A stretch of 6,477 nucleotides of DNA from Flammeovirgaceae bacterium UBA4659 (GCA_002405445.1 DHLV01000218.1:553-7029), one strand, 5' to 3'. Counted from the first letter of the stretch, positions 1-5,736 are shown. Notes: a model not told the origin generated them from the sequence alone. Made by a program: numbers and translations.

Positions 1-455
1 TTTGCAATCTTATCGCTGATAAAGACTTTGCCTTTGTCATGAAAATCAGAAAACGAACCATGCTTCAACCGAAAGGTGAAAAGGTCAAAGAACGCGGAGT
101 CTGCATACACTACCTGATCGCCAAACACTTCCTCTCCGATGCGCATGTCGCAGTAGCCTGTCATATATCGTACTACGTTGTCTACATCACTAAAATTCTG
201 CCTCACGTAGTTGCCGAGGGGCATGGGAGCCACGCCATACCGGTCGCGTTTCCCTTGAAATTCGCGCCAAAACTGAACGCGATAAATTCGGTCTGCATTT
301 ACCTGGCCTTCGTCCCAGCGCGCAGAATAGCCCCAATTCAGGTAGGCGGTGATGCAACAGGCAACGGCCATTCCCATGCCAAATATGTTGATGAAGATGA
401 ACAGCCTGTTCTTTGAAAGATTCCGGAAAGTGATGAGCAGATAGTTTTTTATCAT
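1..455 (-). CDS. MacB/FtsX-type ABC transporter permease, N-terminal part (runs off the left edge)
   Basis: This is the membrane subunit of the ABC transporter encoded by the minus-strand genes. Only the first 151 codons are here; the frame is open to the window edge. The start MIKNYLLITFRNLSKNRLFIFINIFGM is read by eye from the reverse complement. A short basic cytoplasmic stretch is followed by one membrane helix at about residues 18-39. From about residue 43 comes a soluble segment (for example DRIYRVQF around 56-63 and YADSAFFDLFTF around 118-129), as in the MacB periplasmic core domain. Known Bacteroidota members are about 780-850 residues with two core/FtsX modules, so most of the gene is probably missing. 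The ATG at 455-453 fits the family N-terminus; no Shine-Dalgarno sequence is visible. It lies 208 bp downstream of the ATPase stop, and that gap holds its own dyad sites. Such permeases pair with a LolD-like ATPase and couple ATP hydrolysis to periplasmic movements, but the substrate cannot be told from sequence. Confidence 0.9.
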   Translation of the reverse strand, partial: MIKNYLLITFRNLSKNRLFIFINIFGMGMAVACCITAYLNWGYSARWDEGQVNADRIYRVQFWREFQGKRDRYGVAPMPLGNYVRQNFSDVDNVVRYMTGYCDMRIGEEVFGDQVVYADSAFFDLFTFRLKHGSFSDFHDKGKVFISDKIA

Positions 456-591
456 ACTGATTGCTTTAAATATTAGCGCGTAAGTCAATGATAAGATTGA
501 TTGCAGGTGGTGAAGGTTGCAGGCAGAAAGAAAAAATTGAGATCATCTTCAGTGGCAGCAAAACTATTTCATGCATCACCGTAGCGATACT

Positions 592-607
592 TGTTCAGCA
601 TCGGACA
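592..607. promoter_or_regulatory. Dyad site A (TGTTC-N6-GGACA), candidate regulator-binding site
   Basis: The sequence TGTTCAGCATCGGACA is an imperfect inverted repeat with TGTTC and GGACA arms six bases apart. It shares arm sequence and spacing with the two dyads upstream of the adaptor gene (2861-2876 and 2881-2896). It lies 137 bp upstream of the permease start. Binding by the response regulator encoded at 4246-5634 is an inference from the shared motif and the context. Confidence 0.5.
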
Positions 608-611
608 ACAC

Positions 612-632
612 TGTGTTCAATGAACGAACACA
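612..632. promoter_or_regulatory. Dyad site D (TGTGTTC-N7-GAACACA)
   Basis: This is a perfect inverted repeat with 7-base arms, TGTGTTC and GAACACA, separated by seven bases. Its inner arms (TGTTC/GAACA) resemble those of the neighbouring dyad at 592-607, but the spacer is one base longer. The two centres are about 22 bp apart, roughly two helical turns, as expected for tandem binding of activator dimers on one DNA face. It may be a second site for the same regulator; a hairpin or an unrelated operator is also possible. Confidence 0.45.
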
Positions 633-663
633 GACCAGCGTTCATCAATCTTCCAATCGAAGA

Positions 664-1353
664 TCAAATATGGAATTGCTCTTTGATATTTTCAGTAACC
701 ACTTTACCGTCAAACAGATTGACAATGCGGTGCGCATAGTTGGCATCATAAGGCGAGTGCGTTACCATAATGATGGTGGTGCCTTCTGCATTGAGCTCTG
801 AGAGCAACTTCATTACTTCTTCACCATTTACAGAATCCAAGTTACCGGTAGGTTCATCAGCCAAAATCACCTTGGGTTTGGCCACAATGGCACGCGAAAT
901 GGCCACACGTTGTTGCTGCCCGCCCGAAAGTTGTTGCGGGAAGTGATTTCTGCGGTGCATGATGTTCATTCGTTCCAATACTTCCTCTACTCGGTTCTTG
1001 CGTTCATCTGAGGGCACCTTCATGTACAACAGCGGAAGCTCCACATTCTCGAATACCGTCAGCTCATCAATCAGGTTGAAACTCTGAAATACAAAACCGA
1101 TTGATCCCTTACGCAACTGTGCACGCTGGCGCTCCGAGTACTTAGAGACTTCGTTCTCGCCAAAATGATACTCACCCGAACTCGGATTATCCAGCAAACC
1201 TAAAATATTTAACAGGGTAGACTTACCGCAACCCGATGGCCCCATAATGGCGACAAACTCACCATCTCTGATTTCCATGTTGATGCTGTTGAGGGCGGTG
1301 GTTTCCACTTCTTCGGTGGTGTAGACTTTTTCGAGGTTTTTTAGTTTTATCAT
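664..1353 (-). CDS. ABC transporter ATP-binding protein, LolD/MacB-like
   Basis: This 229-residue cytoplasmic ATPase powers the partner permease. All nucleotide-binding motifs are intact: Walker A GPSGCGKST (38-46), Q-loop Gln90 in FVFQSFNLI, signature LSGGQQQR (142-149), Walker B VILADEP with the catalytic Glu167, D-loop NLD (171-173) and the H-loop His199 in MVTHS. The LDNPSSGEY stretch and the length are typical of the LolD/MacB/FtsE group that serves MacB-type permeases rather than importers. The ATG at 1353-1351 gives the usual MIKLKNLEKVY start. It lies 160 bp downstream of the adaptor gene on the same strand and upstream of the permease, so it very probably belongs to the same transporter. 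It is closer to LolD-type than to fused MacB, because the membrane domain is a separate gene. The family assignment is firm; the substrate is unknown. Confidence 0.96.
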   Translation of the reverse strand: MIKLKNLEKVYTTEEVETTALNSINMEIRDGEFVAIMGPSGCGKSTLLNILGLLDNPSSGEYHFGENEVSKYSERQRAQLRKGSIGFVFQSFNLIDELTVFENVELPLLYMKVPSDERKNRVEEVLERMNIMHRRNHFPQQLSGGQQQRVAISRAIVAKPKVILADEPTGNLDSVNGEEVMKLLSELNAEGTTIIMVTHSPYDANYAHRIVNLFDGKVVTENIKEQFHI

Positions 1354-1513
1354 GGAGTATGATTTGTTGATGGTTTATATTCTAAGCCTTTTCTGTTTGA
1401 TAAATACTGATGATTTCTTTAAAAGTTACACCTTGTAAATGAGACACCAATATTTGTTTTTGGTTGCATCTTTTCAAATATTATTTCATGTAGTGACAAT
1501 TTATTACAACAAC
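1354..1513 (-). other. Gap between adaptor and ATPase genes
   Basis: This 160-bp AT-rich spacer holds no gene, no copy of the GTYC-N6-GRAC dyad and no GG-N10-GC sigma-54 core. On the minus strand there are near matches to the TAnnTTTG -7 box, for example AATATTTG with one mismatch, but nothing I would call a promoter. I see no GC-rich hairpin followed by a T-run that would end transcription from the adaptor gene, so read-through into the ATPase is plausible. Confidence 0.4.
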
Positions 1514-2764
1514 TTATTTCAAAATCAGCACTTCGTTATTACCAAAGTTTTCGTAAGACGATGTGATCACTCTATCGCCTGGTTTCAATCCCTCCAGCAC
1601 TTCAAAATACTCTGATCCCATCTTTCTTCCCAACTTCACTTCCCGTTTCACCGCCTTGCCTTCATTCTCTAAAATAAATACCCAATTGCCGCCTGTGTCT
1701 TTGTAGAATCCGCCAATCGGCAGTAACAACTCTTGTGATGGTTGCCCCAACTCCACGCGCATCCGCAGCGACTGACCGCGCCTGATACCCTGTGGCACCT
1801 CTCCTGCAAAATTCATGTCCACTTCAAATCGTCCATTTTGAATGGTCGGGTAAATGTAAGTAATGGTAAGGCTATACGTTTTTCCCGCAAAGTCGGTAGT
1901 AGCAGGCAAGCCAACAGAAATTTTCGGTAAGTACAATTCATCTATCGGCACGCGCACTTTATAGCTGCCCACCACGTCTACCTGCCCCAAACGCTGGCCG
2001 GTGGTTACGGCCTGGCCCAATTCCCAGTGTGGTGTAGACAATTGCCCATCAATAGGTGCGCGAATTACCATGTTATCTAAAATGCGGCTGACACCGTCTA
2101 AGCTTTTTGTCATGCGCTGTTCTGAGAGACTTGTTTCGCGCAATTGACGAATGCGATCGATTGAATCATTTTTGTAGACCTCGTAAGTGATCCGCTTGCG
2201 CTCCACATTGTATTTATAATCCGCCTCGGTTCTCTCAAAATCTTGTTTCGCGATCAACTTTTTCTCAAACAGTTGTTTTTGCCTCCGATATTGTGGCTCT
2301 AAAATGGCGAGTTGGTTATCGATGAGCGCCAACTGCTGGCGCTGGTCCAAGTCGTTGCGCATGATGTTCAACTTTGTTTCGCGGGCCCGGTTGATACTTT
2401 CGTTGAACGAAGCCTCTTGCTGCAGCACCGACAACTCGCGGTTGAGGTTTGTAAGCTCCAATATCACATCGCCCCGCTTGAGCATGGCCCCGCTTTCTGC
2501 CACAATGCGTTTGATGTTGCCACCCTCAATGGCATCTAAATAAACGGTGCGGCTGGGCTCAACCGTGCCTGTTTGGGGGATGTACTCTTTGAACTCACCC
2601 ATCTTCACATCTGAAATGGTCAATTTCTCCCGATCTGCCACGTACGTAGACCTCCGATCAGAAAACCAAAACTGATACACCACAAAGGCTGCAAACAAAC
2701 CAATGCCCCCAATGGTGGCCAGCCGCTTCACGGTCCAAAACTTCTTTTTTATCTGCCGATCCAT
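1514..2764 (-). CDS. HlyD/MacA-family periplasmic adaptor (membrane fusion protein)
   Basis: This 416-residue adaptor would bridge the inner-membrane ABC permease to the periplasm or an outer-membrane channel. A basic N-terminus (MDRQIKKKFWTVKR) precedes one membrane helix at about 15-33. A first lipoyl half follows around 79-103 (EGGNIKRIVAESGAMLKRGDVILEL). A long hydrophilic, Gln/Glu/Arg-rich region of about 105-230 should form the alpha-helical hairpin. The second lipoyl half begins at IRAPIDGQLSTPHWELGQAV, and beta-barrel and membrane-proximal domains end with LKPGDRVITSSYENFG. Length and order fit the family. I use the ATG at 2764-2762; a TTG two codons upstream would add only two residues and is less likely. 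The gene is first in the minus-strand transporter cluster. Upstream it has a sigma-54-like promoter and two dyads, which suggests activation by the divergently encoded response regulator. No outer-membrane TolC-like gene is visible in the window. Confidence 0.93.
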   Translation of the reverse strand: MDRQIKKKFWTVKRLATIGGIGLFAAFVVYQFWFSDRRSTYVADREKLTISDVKMGEFKEYIPQTGTVEPSRTVYLDAIEGGNIKRIVAESGAMLKRGDVILELTNLNRELSVLQQEASFNESINRARETKLNIMRNDLDQRQQLALIDNQLAILEPQYRRQKQLFEKKLIAKQDFERTEADYKYNVERKRITYEVYKNDSIDRIRQLRETSLSEQRMTKSLDGVSRILDNMVIRAPIDGQLSTPHWELGQAVTTGQRLGQVDVVGSYKVRVPIDELYLPKISVGLPATTDFAGKTYSLTITYIYPTIQNGRFEVDMNFAGEVPQGIRRGQSLRMRVELGQPSQELLLPIGGFYKDTGGNWVFILENEGKAVKREVKLGRKMGSEYFEVLEGLKPGDRVITSSYENFGNNEVLILK

Positions 2765-2790
2765 GAGCAATTAAATTCGTTGATCACATT

Positions 2791-2808
2791 TGCCAACAAG
2801 CGTGCCAA
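2791..2808 (-). promoter_or_regulatory. Candidate sigma-54 (-24/-12) promoter of the adaptor gene
   Basis: On the minus strand this reads TTGGCACGCTTGTTGGCA. The left half matches the -24 element TTGGCACG exactly. At the expected N10 spacing the -12 element reads TTGG where TTGC is usual; a GC is present one base later, at N11. A transcript would start near 2780, giving a leader of about 16 nt, and the two dyads at 2861-2896 would lie near -88 and -108, a normal position for NtrC-type enhancer sites. The divergent gene for a sigma-54 activator supports the call. The -12 mismatch is the main weakness. Confidence 0.5.
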
Positions 2809-2860
2809 CAGGCCTGTGCCATCAAAATCAATGAAATATAGGCAAAATTGAACCAATTTG

Positions 2861-2876
2861 CGTTCAGATTTGAACT
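2861..2876. promoter_or_regulatory. Dyad site B (GTTCA-N4-TGAAC)
   Basis: The core at 2862-2875, GTTCAGATTTGAAC, is a perfect inverted repeat with 5-base arms. It has the same GTYC-N6-GRAC layout as the sites at 592-607 and 2881-2896. Its centre is 20 bp from that of the neighbouring dyad, about two helical turns. It is a candidate upstream activating site for the NtrC-family regulator acting on the adaptor promoter. Confidence 0.5.
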
Positions 2877-2880
2877 GGTA

Positions 2881-2896
2881 TGTCCGCATGCGGACG
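2881..2896. promoter_or_regulatory. Dyad site C (GTCCGCATGCGGAC palindrome)
   Basis: A perfect 14-bp palindrome occupies 2882-2895, flanked by T and G. It is the most symmetrical of the GTYC-N6-GRAC dyads and pairs with site B at 20-bp centre spacing. It lies in the divergent gap and ends eight bases before the plus-strand -7 box at 2905-2912, where the -33 region would be. A bound regulator could therefore activate leftward transcription and affect rightward transcription as well. Binding is inferred. Confidence 0.55.
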
Positions 2897-2904
2897 ATAT
2901 TTTA

Positions 2905-2912
2905 TACTTTTG
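2905..2912 (+). promoter_or_regulatory. -7 box (TACTTTTG) of a candidate rightward promoter
   Basis: TACTTTTG matches the Bacteroidota housekeeping -7 consensus TAnnTTTG exactly. A start near 2919 would give a leader of about 80 nt to the ATG at 3001. The -33 region falls in the dyad at 2881-2896 and lacks TTTG, so the promoter would be weak or regulator-influenced. It is the only good candidate I see for driving the four plus-strand genes. Confidence 0.4.
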
Positions 2913-2930
2913 ACGCTGCCCTATTTCGAA

Positions 2931-2950
2931 TTCCGCGCAAATACGCGGAA
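2931..2950 (+). other. Inverted repeat in the leader (TTCCGCG-N6-CGCGGAA)
   Basis: This is a perfect inverted repeat with 7-bp GC-rich arms and a 6-base spacer (CAAATA). If transcription starts near 2919, it would form a stable hairpin near the 5' end of the rightward transcript, 50 bp before the ATG at 3001. No T-run follows, so it is not a standard terminator. It could be an mRNA-stability or attenuation hairpin, or an operator for another dimeric regulator; its arms differ from the GTYC dyads. Confidence 0.4.
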
Positions 2951-3000
2951 ATCCCGTTTCGGTATCAATGTTGTCACCTCTTTGGTGGACAATAGCGTTT

Positions 3001-3381
3001 ATGGTAACATTTATTCGATGTTTGCTTCCCTGTTTTTGTTTCATTTTCGAGTGTGGGTTCGCTCAGGATAAGTTAATGGCTGATTCAGTTCAGTTCAATT
3101 ATTCAATTGTAGAAACTCCTTATGGCGATTACTTTGGAAAGATAACTTTACGAAAAATCGGCCACCACTACCTAGGAGAACTCGTTGATGACGAGGATGG
3201 AAGTTCCCATCATCTGAAAGTTATCAAGTATGATGGGAAGGAGTTCGTCTTTGCTTTAAAGTTTGACGGATTAAAATTTGTCTTTAGTTGCCGCATTGTG
3301 GGCGATTCCCTGGTCGGAACTGGCGTTTCCAGGCGTGAAGATTTTGAATTTTTACTGAAAGGAAAACTAATCAGAAATTAA
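3001..3381 (+). CDS. Small exported protein of unknown function
   Basis: I do not recognise this 126-residue protein with confidence. With the ATG at 3001 it starts MVTFIRCLLPCFCFIFECGFAQ, a good signal peptide with likely cleavage around residues 21-22. An upstream ATG at 2968 would add 11 residues (MLSPLWWTIAF) and give a worse signal peptide, so I prefer 3001. The mature part, about 104 residues, alternates hydrophobic and polar residues (YFGKITLRKIGHHYLGELVDD, then KEFVFALKFDGLKFVFSCRIVGDSLVGTG), which suggests an all-beta, perhaps calycin-like, barrel or sandwich. The signal peptide carries three Cys before Gly19 but no convincing lipobox, so a periplasmic location is likelier than a lipoprotein. 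Its stop is four bases before the next start, implying co-transcription. Codon use looks more AT-rich than in the regulator genes. Confidence 0.75.
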   Translation: MVTFIRCLLPCFCFIFECGFAQDKLMADSVQFNYSIVETPYGDYFGKITLRKIGHHYLGELVDDEDGSSHHLKVIKYDGKEFVFALKFDGLKFVFSCRIVGDSLVGTGVSRREDFEFLLKGKLIRN

Positions 3382-3385
3382 GAGT

Positions 3386-4222
3386 ATGAAATTTTTGTTT
3401 TTTTTTATCACACTATACAGCCTTATTCAACAGATTTCATTTTGCCAGATCATCAGCGGGCAAATAGTTGACAAGGCCACGTTAGAACCCCTAGAATACT
3501 CTACTATTCGAGTAGTAAAAGGAAACATCGGAACCATTAGCCTGAAAAATGGAGAATTTGAGCTTGACATTTCGAAATCAACAAAGAATGACTCAATACG
3601 ATTTAGCTACCTGGGGTACGAAACGGTGACATTGGCAATGAACGTCCTACAACCCTCAAGAAAAGAACTGATAAAACTTACTCCGGTTTCATTCAACCTG
3701 CAAGAAGTGATTGTAAATGAAAAACCGAAAACAATAGTCATCGGAAATCAAAGGGTAGGCCGGAACTACACTGGGTGGGGTGATTTCAAAAGTCTGAGAG
3801 GTCGGATACGAGGTATACTGGTTGACGTGCAGGATTGTCCGGTAAAAGTAAAATCAATGTCCTTTCGCCTTAATCATAACGACTGGGACAGCGTTGCTTT
3901 CAGATTGAATATCTCAGAAGTGAACGACAAGCACCGAGGTAATTCGTTGCTGAAAAAGAACATATTTGTTACCACTGGTAAAAAGCATAAATGGGTGCGT
4001 ATTGATCTGAACCAGGAAAACATACTCATCTGCTCAAAAGCTGTTGTAAGCCTTGAATGGGTTGATGCTTGGGGAAAGACCGGTGAATTCAGCAACTTAC
4101 TGACTGTCTCACTAGGTAAAAATCGTGGATACACGTATAAGCAAGAGCCTGGGGAAGAATATGGACAACTAACATTTGGCGACAGTATGCCGGCAATTAT
4201 ACTTGAGGTTTATTCGAACTGA
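3386..4222 (+). CDS. Exported CarboxypepD_reg-like domain protein
   Basis: This 278-residue protein has a clear signal peptide (MKFLFFFITLYSLIQQISFCQ, likely cleavage near 20-21). Residues about 22-107 match the CarboxypepD_reg-like (transthyretin/Ig-like) beta domain by eye: ISGQIVDKATLEPLEYSTIRVVKGNIGTISLKNGEFELDI, then IRFSYLGYETVTL and the closing LQEVIVNE. Known members of this domain class cap TonB-dependent receptors and other envelope proteins in Bacteroidota; here there is no plug or barrel, so it is not a SusC-type receptor. From about 120 to the end is a second, unrecognised region rich in beta-strand pattern (VKSMSFRLNHNDWDSVAFRLNISEV and ILICSKAVVSLEWV). It starts 4 bp after the previous gene and ends 23 bp before the response regulator, so it probably shares their transcript. 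It is noticeably AT-rich. Its function is unknown; a structural or ligand-binding envelope role is a guess. Confidence 0.85.
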   Translation: MKFLFFFITLYSLIQQISFCQIISGQIVDKATLEPLEYSTIRVVKGNIGTISLKNGEFELDISKSTKNDSIRFSYLGYETVTLAMNVLQPSRKELIKLTPVSFNLQEVIVNEKPKTIVIGNQRVGRNYTGWGDFKSLRGRIRGILVDVQDCPVKVKSMSFRLNHNDWDSVAFRLNISEVNDKHRGNSLLKKNIFVTTGKKHKWVRIDLNQENILICSKAVVSLEWVDAWGKTGEFSNLLTVSLGKNRGYTYKQEPGEEYGQLTFGDSMPAIILEVYSN

Positions 4223-4245
4223 GAAAAAACAAAATAAAACTAGCA

Positions 4246-5634
4246 ATGTCAGACTCAAAGCGCGGAAAAATCCTAATCGTAGACGACAACGAAGATTTGC
4301 TGAAGGCCGCAAAAATGTACTTAAAGCGCCACTTCGCACAGATCGATATCGAGAAAAATCCAGAAGCGATTCCTAGTTTGATGAAACAAGAAGACTACGA
4401 TGTAATTCTGCTGGACATGAACTTCACCAAAGATGTGAGCAGCGGCAGCGAAGGATATTATTGGTTGGAGAAAATTTTACAGATCGATCCCTCAGCCGTA
4501 GTGGTGTTGATTACCGCGTATGGCGATGTGCAGATGGCCGTAAAAGCCATTAAGGCCGGTGCCACGGATTTTGTGTTGAAGCCGTGGGAGAATGAAAAAT
4601 TGCTGGCCACCTTGTTTTCTTCCATGCGCCTGCGCGAATCGCGCGATGAAATCGAAACGCTCAAAATCAAGAACCAGGAGATCAATCAATCCATCAACGA
4701 AAAGTATAGCAACATCATTGGCCAAAGTGCCGCCATGCAACGCATTTTTCAAACGATCGACCGCGTGGCGCAAACAGATGCCAACGTGTTGATTTTAGGT
4801 GAGAACGGTACAGGTAAAGAATTAATTGCGCGTGCCATTCACGCCAACTCTTCGCGCAAAGCAGAGTCTTTTGTAAGTGTTGATTTAGGTTCTATTACCG
4901 AAACACTATTTGAGACAGAACTTTTCGGGCACAAGAAAGGCTCATTTACAGATGCCAAGGAAGACCGCCCCGGCCGCTTTGAGTTGGCACACGGTGGTAG
5001 TTTGTTCTTAGATGAAATCGGCAACCTATCGATGCCGCTGCAAGCCAAACTATTAACGGTGCTTCAAAACAGAAAGGTGAGCCGCGTGGGCAGCAACAAA
5101 GAAACCCCTATCGATTTAAGATTGATTTGCGCAACCAATATGCCGCTGTACGACATGGTGAAAGAAAATCGCTTTCGGCAAGATTTACTGTATCGCATCA
5201 ACACCATCGAAATTCAAATTCCACCGCTGCGCGACCGCATTGAAGATATTCCGCTGCTAGCCAACCACTTCTTAAAACACTATTCGGGCAAGTATGGCAA
5301 GAGCATCTCTAAAATCAGCGATGCCGCCATAACGCGCATGAGCAAGCACCCCTGGCCAGGCAACATACGCGAACTGCAACATGCGCTGGAGCGCGCCATC
5401 ATATTGAGCAACAGCCATGTGCTGCAACCCGAAGATTTCAACTTCAACATCGTCAGCACTTCCAAGGAAAACGAATCATCTGTGGCGTTAGACCAATACA
5501 ACTTAGACGAAGTGGAAAAACTGCTCATTCGCAAGGTGTTGAAAAAATACAACGGCAATATTACGCAAGCGGCAGCCGAACTTGGGTTGACGCGCTCGTC
5601 ACTATACCGAAGGCTGGAGAAACACGGACTTTAA
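4246..5634 (+). CDS. Sigma-54-dependent NtrC-family response regulator
   Basis: This 462-residue cytoplasmic activator has the full three-domain NtrC layout. The receiver domain (about 7-125) shows Asp13/Asp14 in IVDDNED, phospho-acceptor Asp57 in LLDMNF, Thr90 and Lys112. The AAA+ domain (about 155-390) has Walker A GENGTGKE (185-192), Walker B SLFLDE (252-257), sensor-I ATN (296-298), arginine-finger region FRQDLLYR (310-317) and sensor-II WPGNIREL. The sigma-54-contacting loop reads GSFTDA (232-237), where the classical motif is GAFTGA. A Fis-type helix-turn-helix (NITQAAAELGLTRSSLYRRLEK) ends the protein. Its kinase partner follows 102 bp downstream. The likely targets are the transporter genes on the opposite strand, given the sigma-54-like promoter and paired dyads there. 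The start ATG at 4246 gives MSDSKRGKILIVDDN; the leader is A-rich with no Shine-Dalgarno sequence. Family and mechanism are firm; the target genes are inferred. Confidence 0.97.
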   Translation: MSDSKRGKILIVDDNEDLLKAAKMYLKRHFAQIDIEKNPEAIPSLMKQEDYDVILLDMNFTKDVSSGSEGYYWLEKILQIDPSAVVVLITAYGDVQMAVKAIKAGATDFVLKPWENEKLLATLFSSMRLRESRDEIETLKIKNQEINQSINEKYSNIIGQSAAMQRIFQTIDRVAQTDANVLILGENGTGKELIARAIHANSSRKAESFVSVDLGSITETLFETELFGHKKGSFTDAKEDRPGRFELAHGGSLFLDEIGNLSMPLQAKLLTVLQNRKVSRVGSNKETPIDLRLICATNMPLYDMVKENRFRQDLLYRINTIEIQIPPLRDRIEDIPLLANHFLKHYSGKYGKSISKISDAAITRMSKHPWPGNIRELQHALERAIILSNSHVLQPEDFNFNIVSTSKENESSVALDQYNLDEVEKLLIRKVLKKYNGNITQAAAELGLTRSSLYRRLEKHGL

Positions 5635-5636
5635 TT

Positions 5637-5736
5637 TAATTCGTTGATTCGACAATTCGGTAATTTACCGATGAAATGCCCAAATGATGACCTCGTTTAG
5701 TGAACGAATCAACGAATTTACAAATTAGCAAACCAA
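5637..5736. repeat. 8-nt-periodic dyad repeat between regulator and kinase genes
   Basis: The gap is built of 8-base units. The left half runs ATTCGTTG, ATTCGACA, ATTCGGTA, ATTTACCG, ATGAAATG from 5639. The right half has the complementary phase: GAACGAAT, CAACGAAT, TTACAAAT, TAGCAAAC from 5702 up to the kinase start. The outer units form a perfect 14-bp inverted repeat, AATTCGTTGATTCG (5638-5651) with its complement at 5705-5718. A smaller palindrome, TCGGTAATTTACCGA, lies at 5657-5671. Similar degenerate AATTCG-type intergenic repeats are, to my memory, common in Bacteroidota genomes. In RNA it could fold into a long stem between the two coding regions. It has no T-run, so it is not a standard terminator. 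Confidence 0.6.

Larger units (their letters stand above)
456..663 (-). promoter_or_regulatory. Regulatory gap upstream of the permease
   Basis: This 208-bp gap separates the ATPase stop from the permease start and holds no convincing gene. It contains two dyads (592-607 and 612-632, listed separately). Downstream of them, in the direction of permease transcription, the minus strand reads TAGTTTTG (complement of 559-566), a perfect match to the Bacteroidota TAnnTTTG -7 box. No good TTTG -33 element lies 19-21 bp upstream. I found no GG-N10-GC sigma-54 core here; the nearest is a TG-N10-GC ending in TTGCT that overlaps the same -7 box (about 557-571). The permease may therefore have its own activator-dependent promoter in addition to read-through from the upstream genes. 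The promoter class is unresolved. Confidence 0.45.

Noticed and set aside
39..416. Plus-strand open frame of 125 codons
   Set aside because: It is antisense to the permease N-terminus, whose minus-strand translation gives a clear family sequence; the plus-strand product has no recognisable features.
488..801. Two overlapping plus-strand open frames in the ATPase-permease gap
   Set aside because: Both run into the 3' end of the ATPase gene antisense, overlap each other in different frames, and have no convincing domain or signal peptide. The gap is better explained by regulatory sites.
2972..2991. TGTCA/GGACA inverted repeat as a fifth regulator site
   Set aside because: The arms are 11 bases apart and imperfect, unlike the 6-base spacing of the other dyads, so I do not count it as the same motif.
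2968..3000. Upstream ATG for the small exported protein
   Set aside because: It would put MLSPLWWTIAF before an already complete signal peptide, and the DNA here holds an imperfect inverted repeat (TTGTCACC / GGTGGACAA). The ATG at 3001 gives the better N-terminus.
2784..3044. Minus-strand 86-codon open frame across the divergent control region
   Set aside because: It covers the promoter and dyads, overlaps the signal peptide of the plus-strand gene, and its product shows no domain or coherent hydrophobic pattern.
5638..5718. Intrinsic terminator after the response regulator
   Set aside because: The 14-bp arms are AT-rich with a loop of more than 50 bases and no following T-run, so the repeat interpretation fits better.
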